64,000 bases of DNA. Source: CAVZTX01 sp963778375 (GTDB lineage: Bacteria; Chloroflexota; Ktedonobacteria; Ktedonobacterales; Ktedonobacteraceae). Every line of letters begins with the position of its first letter. The stretch's first letter is position 1. Below the pieces are notes generated by a model. The model ran no database searches, was not told where the DNA came from, and saw only the letters and a list, made by a program, of their open reading frames with translations. A program made the translations under genes and the position numbers. This document shows, one piece after another, positions 27,092 to 35,585 of this stretch. Location: assembly GCA_963778375.1 (NCBI GenBank), contig CAVZTX010000011.1:1-64000 (forward strand), given 5' to 3'.

Positions 27092-27188
27092 ACGAATAAA
27101 TCCGAGTGTGCAAGTAGGATTAACGGGAGCTATGTGCTTTCTGTTCATCCTGTTATTCGATAGCAGTCAGCAGATGGAGTAAATTCTT

Positions 27189-28589
27189 ATGACGCAGGCA
27201 TTTGAAGTGGAACAGCAGGCATACGCTCCTGGGTTCCATGTAGCCGAAAATTATGCATTTAAGTCCGAGAGGGGGCTGAATAGCAAAATCGTTGAGCAGA
27301 TCTCTGAAATGAAGGGTGAGCCTGATTGGATGCGCAAGTTCCGCCTCAAGAGCTTGGCACTCTTTGAGAAACGCCCAATGCCCACCTGGGGTGCTGACCT
27401 GTCGGGGATTCATTTCGACGATATCTACTACTATATTAAGCCGGTTCAGCAGCAAGGGAAAACCTGGGAAGACATCCCCGCTGAGATTAAAGATACATTT
27501 GATCGCCTCGGCATTCCCCAGGCAGAGCGTAAGTTCCTAGCAGGCGTAACTGCTCAATATGAGAGTGAGGCCGTCTACCACAAGGTGCGCGAGGACCTTG
27601 AGAAGCTAGGCGTTATCTTCACCGATATGGATACTGCGTTGCGCCTGTACCCGGATCTTATCAAAGAGTACTTCGGCTCGATCATTCCTCCATCCGACAA
27701 CAAGTTCGCCTCGCTGAACAGCGCCGTCTGGAGCGGTGGCAGCTTTGTCTATGTACCAGAAGGTGTACGGGTCGAAATTCCGCTGCAGGCCTACTTCCGC
27801 ATCAATGCTCAGAACATGGGTCAGTTTGAGCGCACACTGATTATTGCTGCACCTGGCTCGTATGTGCACTATGTTGAGGGCTGCACTGCTCCAACCTATA
27901 CCAGCGATAGCCTGCATAGCGCCGTCGTGGAAATTGTGGTACAGAAGGGCGCTCGCGTACGCTACACAACCATCCAGAACTGGTCGAAGAACGTCTACAA
28001 CCTGGTAACCAAGCGTGCTGCCGCTTATGGCGATGCAACAATGGAATGGGTCGATGGCAACCTTGGCTCGAAAGTTACCATGAAGTATCCGGCAGTCCTG
28101 TTGATGGAGCCGGGCGCTCGTGGCGATATTCTCTCGGTAGCGTTCGCTAATGATGGCATGCACCAGGATGCTGGCGCGAAGGTTACGCATCTGGCACCGC
28201 ATACCACATCGCAGATTCTGTCGAAGTCGGTCTCCAAGGGTACCGGTCGTGCTTCTTATCGTGGCCTGGTCCGCATCAACCCAGGTGCGCACCACACGAA
28301 GTCGAGTGTACGCTGTGACGCGCTCTTGCTCGACGAGAACGCTCGCACAGACACCTACCCAACCATTCGCGTCGAAGAGAACCAGACCGAAATCGGCCAC
28401 GAGGCGACCGTCTCCAAGGTCGGAGAGGATCAGCTCTTCTACCTGATGAGTCGTGGCCTTGACGAGTCCGAAGCCTACTCGCTGATCGTCAACGGCTTCA
28501 TCGAGCCGATCACGAAGGAACTCCCCATGGAGTACGCGGTTGAGTTGAACCGCTTGATCCAGTTGGAGATGTCGGGAAGCGTGGGCTAA
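27189..28589 (+). CDS. sufB: Fe-S cluster assembly scaffold SufB
   Basis: A 466-residue SufB, the scaffold of the SUF complex (SufBC2D) that builds iron-sulfur clusters in the cytoplasm. It is nearly full length. The N-terminus has GLNSKIVEQISEMKGEPDWM. The beta-helix core carries WSGGSFVYVPEGVRVEIPLQ, YVHYVEGCTAP, then KRAAAYGDATMEWVDGNLGS. The C-terminus has SSVRCDALLLDE with the conserved Cys and EIGHEATVSKVGEDQLFYLMSRGL. A strong promoter precedes it and a terminator follows, so it is monocistronic. sufC, sufD and sufS are not next to it, which is unusual since they normally cluster. Confidence 0.95.
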   Translation: MTQAFEVEQQAYAPGFHVAENYAFKSERGLNSKIVEQISEMKGEPDWMRKFRLKSLALFEKRPMPTWGADLSGIHFDDIYYYIKPVQQQGKTWEDIPAEIKDTFDRLGIPQAERKFLAGVTAQYESEAVYHKVREDLEKLGVIFTDMDTALRLYPDLIKEYFGSIIPPSDNKFASLNSAVWSGGSFVYVPEGVRVEIPLQAYFRINAQNMGQFERTLIIAAPGSYVHYVEGCTAPTYTSDSLHSAVVEIVVQKGARVRYTTIQNWSKNVYNLVTKRAAAYGDATMEWVDGNLGSKVTMKYPAVLLMEPGARGDILSVAFANDGMHQDAGAKVTHLAPHTTSQILSKSVSKGTGRASYRGLVRINPGAHHTKSSVRCDALLLDENARTDTYPTIRVEENQTEIGHEATVSKVGEDQLFYLMSRGLDESEAYSLIVNGFIEPITKELPMEYAVELNRLIQLEMSGSVG

Positions 28590-28609
28590 GCCAAAACGAA
28601 ATCGATCCT

Positions 28610-28664
28610 GAGATGAAAAGCAGAGGTTACTGAGTTGGCAATCTCTGCTTTTCATCTCGACTTT
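28610..28664 (+). terminator. Terminator of sufB
   Basis: A perfect 16-bp stem: GAGATGAAAAGCAGAG at 28610-28625 and its complement at 28643-28658, with a 17-base loop. It lies 20 bases after the stop. The T-run after it is weak. Confidence 0.75.
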
Positions 28665-28856
28665 ATAACAAGTAGGTAGAGATTTCTCAACCTCAAACAG
28701 CTTGTTTTTAACCTCAACTCCACCGATCCGCAACTTTTTCATAACCTCAAATACACTTTGATATGTTTTAATATATATGTGCCTATCTTCGTTTTGTCAG
28801 CCGGACCTGTCACTCTTTCCTCGGTGTATTTTGTCTTATTTCAGTGAGGAGAAATG

Positions 28857-30401
28857 CTCATGAGAGGCCTGCTCAGGTCGAAATTCCCCAGTATACTGAT
28901 TGTGTTAGTAGCGGCCACTGTTATCGCCCTACCCTTATCAGTCTCCACCTTTGGTATGCATGTCGCGAGTGCCACAACGCTTAGCTTCCCTGCTAAAGGG
29001 AACCTGGACTGCAACGGCTTCAGTAAAATCCAGAAGCCGCTTAGACCTGATATGGTTTGTACGGACTATGTCGGCTATGATGGCGGACGTGGCTACGACA
29101 ACGGCCATTACATCGGTCATGATGAGCCCACTGTGAATTTCTTCTCTAATGCTCCTGGTTCGGGCAACAACGTGCAGTGGCAAGTCACACTGCCTAAAGA
29201 GAATCCCTTGCCTGCCACTCAGAGCTTTGAGAATTACATTACCTTCTGGTTTGGCCTGGACCTCTGTGATCCAAATTCCTATCCACAGAATCCCTGTATC
29301 CCAGATAGTGACAAGAATCCACCCGTACCCTTTGCTAATGATACAAATGGTGCCGGAGGAGCTTTCTTGGAGTTACAGTTCTATCCGCCAGGATTCCCAC
29401 CATTCATTAATCAGATCAGTTGCGACCTGAAGCAATGGTGCGCGGCAATGAATATCGATAGCCTGGAGTGCTCTCCCAATTTCACGTTCTGCAATCCCAA
29501 CTGCACAGAACCGGTCAATTTTGCCTGGATACAGAAGGACGGAGTCCCTACCGGTCCGCCGGGACCTGCAAGCGCAAACAACGCTACGCTTACCCCAAAT
29601 GCCCAGACATTACACATAAATCAAGGTGATACCCTTAAAGTGACCGTCAAAGATACGCCTGCTGGTATGCTTAATCGTGTTGATGATGTAACTACCGGGC
29701 AGTCGGGTTATATGGTTGCCAGCGCACAAAATGGCTTCCAGCACCTGGATCTGAATACCTGCAATCCAACAAATTTCAGCTACCATCCTGAGTTCTCAAC
29801 GACCAAGTTCGGCAACTTCCTCAGTTGGGGACCAGGACAAAGCAATCTTGGATATGACATAGAGATAGGGCACTTTACTCCAGGCGCGAACGGTGATGGC
29901 GACGCTGACGATCCTCCGTGCTTCAACGGGCCGACGGTTCCCGGCTGCCTCAACTTTGTGACAGGAGGTGATCTCGACTTCGATGGCTCGTCCTACCTGC
30001 CAGATTGGGCCGACGGGACACGTAACACGCCTAATCCTATCCTACTTGGCTCTGTACTGGGGAATGGTATTGGGCCAGTGAGTGCGCCTAATGGGCAATC
30101 CAACTACAGGCATACTTATCCCGCATTCCAGTTCGATACAGAGGTGAATGCATCTGTGCCTACCTGCATGCCAGATGGTTCTGGTTGTACTGTGCCTCCT
30201 ACCGGCGCGGTCTTCTATCCCTTCTTCACTCAAGCAGGTCAAGGAGCAAATTGTAAGCTCACCTTCGGCAACGACATCCGAGGTTCCACCATCAATGATT
30301 TCGGCCGCGATGCTGAATATGGCACGCCGAATCTCCAGTGGACGTACCTTGATACTAGCAGCGGAATAATGCCTAATCCGTGTACTCCACACAGCGATTG
30401 A
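28857..30401 (+). CDS. Secreted Cys-rich protein of unknown function
   Basis: A 515-residue exported protein; GAGGAG lies just before the start, and an in-frame ATG at 28860 is an equal choice. The signal peptide core is ILIVLVAATVIALPLSV with an ASA-type cleavage site near residue 40. The mature protein is acidic and has about 20 cysteines (for example CDLKQWCAAMNIDSLECS, FCNPNCTEP), suggesting extracellular disulfides. It has PGANGDGDADDPPC, an Asp-rich possible calcium loop. I recognise no domain. It stands alone, followed by a terminator. Likely released or wall-bound; its job is unknown. Confidence 0.7.
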   Translation, partial: LMRGLLRSKFPSILIVLVAATVIALPLSVSTFGMHVASATTLSFPAKGNLDCNGFSKIQKPLRPDMVCTDYVGYDGGRGYDNGHYIGHDEPTVNFFSNAPGSGNNVQWQVTLPKENPLPATQSFENYITFWFGLDLCDPNSYPQNPCIPDSDKNPPVPFANDTNGAGGAFLELQFYPPGFPPFINQISCDLKQWCAAMNIDSLECSPNFTFCNPNCTEPVNFAWIQKDGVPTGPPGPASANNATLTPNAQTLHINQGDTLKVTVKDTPAGMLNRVDDVTTGQSGYMVASAQNGFQHLDLNTCNPTNFSYHPEFSTTKFGNFLSWGPGQSNLGYDIEIGHFTPGANGDGDADDPPCFNGPTVPGCLNFVTGGDLDFDGSSYLPDWADGTRNTPNPILLGSVLGNGIGPVSAPNGQSNYRHTYPAFQFDTEVNASVPTCMPDGSGCTVPPTGAVFYPFFTQAGQGANCKLTFGNDIRGSTINDFGRDAEYGTPNLQWTYLDTSSGIMPNPCTPHSD

Positions 30402-30420
30402 TACATCATTGATTTGCAGA

Positions 30421-30457
30421 AGAGGGAGTAATCGAGAATGCTGTTTACTCCCTCTTT
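30421..30457 (+). terminator. Terminator of the Cys-rich secreted protein
   Basis: AGAGGGAGTA at 30421-30430 pairs fully with TACTCCCTCT at 30446-30455, followed by TTTCT. It lies 20 bases after the stop. Confidence 0.75.
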
Positions 30458-30459
30458 CT

Positions 30460-30698
30460 ACTTGTAATACATGCCTTAACATTTGCAAGTAATTTGGATA
30501 TTCTCCTCTTTCGCCTGTTATATCCTCATGCATGACCGTTAATATTAACGGCTGGCCTTACATTCTAAGTTAGAACAAAGACTATAGTAATCGCAAAGTA
30601 AACCAGCCTATAATCTAATCGCAACCCTTCACTCACATCAGCGTAAATATTATAGGGAAATTCCGCAACATATTCTGGGAAATGAAGAGGTAGGAGAG
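30460..30698 (+). other. Intergenic region before the kinase gene
   Basis: About 240 bases, A/T-rich, no gene seen. It ends with GTAGGAGAG directly before the TTG start of the kinase. Confidence 0.35.
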
Positions 30699-32621
30699 TT
30701 GGCCCGCTGTCTAAATACACGAGCAGGCGGGGGACATGAAAACCCCGATTATGCCACATATTGTAATCGCTGTGACTTTCTAGTCAAAGGTGCGCATATC
30801 GATAACTACGAAGTTGTCTCCTTTATTGGTCTAGGAAGTTATGGGCATGTTTACGAGGTGCGCGAGCCGGAACCACTCAGCCGCGTATTAGCGCTCAAGG
30901 TTCTACGCGTGGATCAATATAATGATCAGGCGCTGAGCAATTTTTTCGATGAGGCAAGGCGTATTGCCAACTTGCAGCACCCGAATATCTTACCTGTCTA
31001 CAACTTCGGCAAATTAGAGGATGATCGTCCCTACCTCGTCATGGAATACGCGCCGCGCACAATTCATGATCTTTTTCGCAAGGAGGATGGCAGCAGACGA
31101 CTCGCATTCGCGGAAGAACTGGTACCATACGTTCAGCAAGCGGCAGCAGCGCTCTATCATGTTCATGAGAACGGACTTATTCACCAGGATGTCAAACCTG
31201 GCAACCTGCTCATTGGACGCAATGGACAAATTCTGCTCTCCGACTTTGGGGCAACCTTCTATCTAGGCATGCAGACACACGCATCATTAGGTGAAGTGAC
31301 GGGAACAGCCGCTTTTATGCCACCTGAACAATGGCAAGGTAATCCGCGTCGAGACTCGGATCAATACGCCCTTGCTGTTTGTTGTTATGAATTGCTTGCC
31401 GGTCGCCCACCTTTTGTCTACAAGCGTATGGAGGAGATGTGGGGCGCTCATATGAATGAACCAGCCCCTTCTCCACAGAGGTGGAATTCAAGAATTCCCG
31501 TAGAGGTCGCATCTGTGCTCCTTCGTGCCCTGTCAAAAGACTACCACCAACGCTACCGCAACATGCTGGATTTTGCCGAGAGCTACACAAACGCGGTAAA
31601 GATTGCCTTACAGCGGTATGTCTGTCAACGCTGCGGACAGCAAAATCGCAGCGGCGCACAGCGTTGTAGCGCTTGTGGTGCCGAATATGATAACCGTCGC
31701 TGCCTCTATTGTGATGCGCCCATCCGCTTTGGACAACGCTGCTGCTCAATATGTGGACGACTGACTACACCGCCGATCATGGTGCTAAATAGTCCTCTTT
31801 CAGGCGTCAGTGCGCAATCAGGCCGCTACGTCATTCAGCACGTACTAAAGAACACCGAAGAGACAAAAGTGATGGTAGCGGTCGCTTCCGATACACACAC
31901 AAATGAACAGCAGGTGGTTCTCAAGCGCTGGGAGTGCACAGATTTACCCATTGCAAGGCGCAGAAGAGAATTGATCTATTACGAGAATGCCACTGAACCA
32001 CTGACACGCCTGCACCATCCATTGATTCCTCACGTTCTAAACCGCTTTATCGAAGGGAAACACTATTACATGCTGCTCGCTTACATCAATGGCGAAAGTC
32101 TTGAGGAACGGTTACAAAAACTGCTAAGACCGTTACCAGAACGGGAAGTTCTTGGCTATATGAATAATGTACTCAATACATTGATTGCACTTGAACAGCA
32201 GCAGCCTCCCATCTATCACTACGACATTTCACTTGCCAACATTATTATAGAAAATACGCGTGGGCGAGCTATCTTGACGGGCTTTCAATTACCTCCTCCG
32301 TCTATACTTGACATCCACGGCAGTGTCCATCGCACGACGCGAAAACTGGCTATCTCTCCTTATCTACCGGTAAAGGATAAACCATACGACCGACGTACCT
32401 GTATTTATATGCTTGCCGCATGTATGCATCACGCATTGACCAATTATGCACCACCGCATTATCCCACTTACCCCCCGGTACGTACACTGAACCCGGCCAT
32501 TTCACCTGAACTTGAGATCATACTCGCCCGTGCCTTGATGGAAGATAGGAATGCAAGGTACGCGAGCTATGAGGAAATGAAAAAAGATGTTCAGCGCCTC
32601 ACATTCACAGGAGCACGATAA
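30699..32621 (+). CDS. Ser/Thr protein kinase with zinc ribbon and C-terminal pseudokinase
   Basis: A 640-residue Hanks-type kinase without membrane segment; the start is TTG. Kinase 1 (about 37-300) has GLGSYGHVYEV, the ATP lysine in ALKVL (67), catalytic HQDVKPGN (162-169) and DFG (182-184), so it should be active. Residues 308-358 hold two to three CxxC pairs (CQRCG, CSACG, CLYC, CSICG), a double zinc ribbon. Residues 370-636 form a second kinase fold: YHYDISLANIII replaces HRDxxxxN in part and LTGF stands where DFG should be, so it is likely a pseudokinase. The N-terminal zinc knuckle (one Cys, then CNRC) is incomplete. Two membrane proteins follow on the same strand and are candidate partners. 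Confidence 0.85.
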   Translation: MARCLNTRAGGGHENPDYATYCNRCDFLVKGAHIDNYEVVSFIGLGSYGHVYEVREPEPLSRVLALKVLRVDQYNDQALSNFFDEARRIANLQHPNILPVYNFGKLEDDRPYLVMEYAPRTIHDLFRKEDGSRRLAFAEELVPYVQQAAAALYHVHENGLIHQDVKPGNLLIGRNGQILLSDFGATFYLGMQTHASLGEVTGTAAFMPPEQWQGNPRRDSDQYALAVCCYELLAGRPPFVYKRMEEMWGAHMNEPAPSPQRWNSRIPVEVASVLLRALSKDYHQRYRNMLDFAESYTNAVKIALQRYVCQRCGQQNRSGAQRCSACGAEYDNRRCLYCDAPIRFGQRCCSICGRLTTPPIMVLNSPLSGVSAQSGRYVIQHVLKNTEETKVMVAVASDTHTNEQQVVLKRWECTDLPIARRRRELIYYENATEPLTRLHHPLIPHVLNRFIEGKHYYMLLAYINGESLEERLQKLLRPLPEREVLGYMNNVLNTLIALEQQQPPIYHYDISLANIIIENTRGRAILTGFQLPPPSILDIHGSVHRTTRKLAISPYLPVKDKPYDRRTCIYMLAACMHHALTNYAPPHYPTYPPVRTLNPAISPELEIILARALMEDRNARYASYEEMKKDVQRLTFTGAR

Positions 32622-32630
32622 TTCCACTCT

Positions 32631-32659
32631 TTCACCTCGTGGGTTAGACGTGTTATAAT
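32631..32659 (+). promoter_or_regulatory. Possible promoter of the DnaJ-C-domain gene
   Basis: TATAAT at 32654-32659 is perfect; the -35 candidate TTTCAC at 32631 matches three of six, with a 17-base spacer. It would let the next gene be expressed apart from the kinase. Confidence 0.45.
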
Positions 32660-32729
32660 GCCCGTGCATTCATCCTTATGTATTCGGCATCATTGTTTAT
32701 TTACTTCATCAAATGTGTAGGTGAAAGAT

Positions 32730-34085
32730 ATGTCATTACATGGGCAGCATGGAGAAGATATCCGTGCTACATTAGCACTCAGCCAGGCAGAGGTAAAAAA
32801 TGGCACCACACGCACACTCAATCTTCCAGGAGGACGCCGTCTTACTTTGCCTATCGCGGCAGGTACTCGTGATGGTCAGGTAATTCGCTTGCCAGGACAG
32901 GGTGAGCCATCCCTCTATGGAGGTCCATCCGGCGATCTAATCCTTACTATTGCTGTCTCATCGGAGCAGCATAACAGCCGGTCTTACCCTGTAGATCCAA
33001 TGGATGATCCAGATCGGCCTACAGAGTTTGTGACGCCAGTACCTCCAACCAGAGATACGTCATCTCCCAACTACCGAGCCACAACCGATTATGCTCCCTC
33101 ACAGCAGCAAATGTATGTATCTCCATCACCAGCTCAGTTTCCTGACACTCCAAGCTATTTTGTAGGACAACAGCCGGTTCAAACTCCGCCTCCGCAAGCA
33201 CTTCCTCCTGAGCCATCTGAACGCCGACACCTGTCAAGAGGTCTCATATTGTTGATTGTCGTACTGGCCTTGCTACTCATTGGAGGAAGCGCGTTGATCT
33301 TGTATGCAACCGTCTATGTACCAGGCAGGCAGCATGCCGATGCAACCGCTACCGTGCAAGCACAGTTGACCGGAACAGCCGTAGCCAGGGTAACAGGCAC
33401 AGCGCAGGCCCATGCAACTTCTACCGCGCAGGCAATCGCTACATCAACTGCTCAGGCTAACGCAACCGCCACCGCTATGACAGGAGCAACCGCCACTGCG
33501 ACCGCGCTACAAAATTTGTATACTACCGCTACAAGTGGTAACCCGGCTATTAACGATCCTTTGACCGGAAACGATGCAAATAGCTGGGATGAAACCCAGG
33601 CAGTTGGTGGAGGTGGATGTGCATTCTCAGGCGGAGCCTATCACGCTACGATGCCACAGAAAAGTACCTACTTTACCTGCTTTTCTCAGGCAGCTACGTA
33701 TACCAACCTTGCCTTTCAGGTCCAATTGAAGATAGTCAGCGGCGACGACGGTGGCATTGTTTTTCGGGGAGATAGCGCAAACTACAAGTTTTATCGCTTC
33801 TACATCAACCAGAAAGGCACCTACTGTATTGACCTTGCTCAGGACATTAACCACGTCAAACCATTTTTCTGTAACTCAAGCTCGGTTATCAATACAGGTC
33901 TCAACCAGCCCAACGAGCTGACGGTCATCGCACAGGGCAGCAACATTTACATGTATATCAATAAGCAATATGTTGCTAGCCTAAGTGACACTACCTACAG
34001 TTCCGGTAAAATTGGCGTATTCGTAGGTGACGAGACAAGTGCTACAGATGTAGCGTTTAACAATGCTCAATTGTGGATCAGGTAA
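32730..34085 (+). CDS. Membrane protein: DnaJ C-terminal-like domain, TM, linker, jelly-roll domain
   Basis: About 451 residues. The ATG at 32730 is preferred to the GTG at 32721 because AGGTGA lies 7 bases before it. Residues 1-75 (GEDIRATLALSQAEVKNGTT, LPGGRRLTLPIAAGTRDGQV, IRLPGQGEP) match the substrate-binding C-terminal beta-domain of DnaJ, without J-domain or zinc fingers. A Pro/Gln linker, one membrane helix (LILLIVVLALLLIGGSALIL) and an Ala/Thr-rich repeat linker follow. The last 190 residues look like an extracellular concanavalin/DUF1080-type jelly roll (GGIVFRGDSANYKFYRFYIN). This would put a chaperone-like domain inside and a sugar-binding-like domain outside. The next gene is a paralogue of the outer part. 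Confidence 0.75.
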   Translation: MSLHGQHGEDIRATLALSQAEVKNGTTRTLNLPGGRRLTLPIAAGTRDGQVIRLPGQGEPSLYGGPSGDLILTIAVSSEQHNSRSYPVDPMDDPDRPTEFVTPVPPTRDTSSPNYRATTDYAPSQQQMYVSPSPAQFPDTPSYFVGQQPVQTPPPQALPPEPSERRHLSRGLILLIVVLALLLIGGSALILYATVYVPGRQHADATATVQAQLTGTAVARVTGTAQAHATSTAQAIATSTAQANATATAMTGATATATALQNLYTTATSGNPAINDPLTGNDANSWDETQAVGGGGCAFSGGAYHATMPQKSTYFTCFSQAATYTNLAFQVQLKIVSGDDGGIVFRGDSANYKFYRFYINQKGTYCIDLAQDINHVKPFFCNSSSVINTGLNQPNELTVIAQGSNIYMYINKQYVASLSDTTYSSGKIGVFVGDETSATDVAFNNAQLWIR

Positions 34086-34133
34086 TAATGGGCTAACAAA
34101 GTAGAAGAGAGCTGGGTGTGAAAGGATCAAGGG

Positions 34134-35225
34134 ATGCTAAACGAGAGCAAGTTGTCGCGTTTCCAACAACCCGAACGCATCTCACCCTCAGACGAGACAC
34201 TACCTGATCAGGTTGTGCTCATCCCTTCAGTTTCTCCCACTGACTCCACGTTACCTCAACACGGGCCTGTCGTCTGGCCACCACCACAGGAGATGTTCGA
34301 GCGCCATCGTTCATTCCCTATTGGCATGATAGGGCTACTGGTTGCGGTAGCGCTCCTGCTCATTCTAGGCAGCCTGAGTTTTCTGATCTACAATGCATCT
34401 GTTCAGTACAACAAAACGCTCCAATTCAACGCTACTATACAGGCTCAGTCAACAGCACAGTCGCAAACCCGAGCACAAGCTACAGAGCAAGCCAATGATT
34501 TGTCGGCAACCGCTACAGGTCAGGTCCTGGCAACGGCGCAGGCAGGTATACTAGCCAGTGCAACAGTGCAGGTTGAAGCAACTGCCTCTGCAAGCGCTGC
34601 TATCAATCTAGCAACGGCCACCGTGACAGCGCTCCAGGACATGTATACCCAGGCAACGAGTGGAACACCGGTGCTCGATGATCCCTTAAGTGACAATAGC
34701 AGCAAGTATAAATGGGAAGAAGGTCAGGGACAAACAGTGAATACGGGCTGTGCATTTACTGGAGAAGCTTATCAGGCCAGCGAATCCCAGTTTGGCTACT
34801 TTCAACCTTGCTTTGCCGAAGCAACCAGCTTTAGCAACTTTGCCTACCAGGTGCAAATGACGATTATTGATGGCAAGCTGGCGCAAGGAGGTATTCTTTT
34901 CCGTGCCAGCAGCACAACGCAGCAATATTACCTCTTCCGTATTGGCGTCGATGGTTCCTACGGGCTGGAACTCTATAACAATAACCAGTTCACAATGTTA
35001 AGCAGTGGCTTTAGCTCACAAATCACAACCGGCTTGAATGCATCCAATGAGCTTGATATTCTGGCAAACAACAACACTCTCTACTTATATGTGAATCAGG
35101 GATTTGTTGCAAGTATGACCGATAGTACTCTTAGTTCCGGGCAGATTGGCGTCGTTGCCATCGATAATGGTACCCCCGTGGTAGCGCAGTTTACGAATGC
35201 ACGCGTATGGAATTTGTCAGCATAA
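34134..35225 (+). CDS. Membrane protein: TM, Ala/Thr linker, jelly-roll domain (paralogue)
   Basis: A 363-residue protein starting 48 bases after the previous gene. A cytoplasmic tail of about 60 residues has no known domain. One membrane helix (GMIGLLVAVALLLILGSLSF), an Ala/Thr/Gln-rich linker and a C-terminal jelly roll follow. The linker end and domain start (ALQDMYTQATSGTPVLDDPL) closely match the upstream gene (ALQNLYTTATSGNPAINDPL), so the two arose by duplication. It lacks the DnaJ-like domain. Likely an extracellular sensor or adhesin; inference. Confidence 0.7.
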   Translation: MLNESKLSRFQQPERISPSDETLPDQVVLIPSVSPTDSTLPQHGPVVWPPPQEMFERHRSFPIGMIGLLVAVALLLILGSLSFLIYNASVQYNKTLQFNATIQAQSTAQSQTRAQATEQANDLSATATGQVLATAQAGILASATVQVEATASASAAINLATATVTALQDMYTQATSGTPVLDDPLSDNSSKYKWEEGQGQTVNTGCAFTGEAYQASESQFGYFQPCFAEATSFSNFAYQVQMTIIDGKLAQGGILFRASSTTQQYYLFRIGVDGSYGLELYNNNQFTMLSSGFSSQITTGLNASNELDILANNNTLYLYVNQGFVASMTDSTLSSGQIGVVAIDNGTPVVAQFTNARVWNLSA

Positions 35226-35228
35226 CTA

Positions 35229-35257
35229 TTGACAAAGCTCAGGGGGACTGGTATGCT
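35229..35257 (+). promoter_or_regulatory. Promoter of the serS T-box leader
   Basis: TTGACA at 35229-35234, a 17-base spacer, and TATGCT at 35252-35257. Its position, about 30 bases before the first T-box element, fits. Confidence 0.65.
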
Positions 35258-35263
35258 GAGAAC

Positions 35264-35527
35264 AATAGAAAGATAGGCAATGAACGGGACAAGTACCTGT
35301 TGCTGAGCAACAGAGAGTTGCGGGAAGGTGCAACGCAGCAGCCAGCAAAAGCGAAATCCACCCGCAAGCCAGCGCGAGAAGCGCCAACGGTTGCCTCCGT
35401 TACAAGGCAGCAGTGAGTGTTTTAATTCTCTTTTAAGATGCAAAGAGATTGAAAAAATCAAGGTGGCACCACGGCCCTGCGTATTTCGCGTCGTCGTCCT
35501 TAGTCAATGGACAGCGGCGCTTTTTTA
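35264..35527 (+). ncRNA. T-box riboswitch controlling serS
   Basis: A tRNA-sensing leader. Stem I contains the AGAGAG/GGTG elements near 35319-35338 and a specifier UCC (Ser) at 35357-35359 followed by A. The T-box bulge sequence AGGTGGCACCACGG lies at 35461-35474, with UGGC able to pair to the GCCA end of tRNA-Ser (discriminator G). A terminator with a 12-bp stem (35488-35499 with 35509-35520) and six T residues follows. Uncharged tRNA-Ser should stabilise the antiterminator and turn serS on. Boundaries are approximate. Confidence 0.9.
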
Positions 35528-35585
35528 TTGGCAAAATTCGCTGAAACATTTGTATTGAGTTTCCAATATGACAAAGGAGTAGTCT

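Noticed and set aside
27606..28742. A 378-codon open frame on the minus strand opposite sufB
   Set aside because: It lies antisense to a complete, well conserved sufB and resembles no known protein; it is a shadow of the strong codon bias of sufB.
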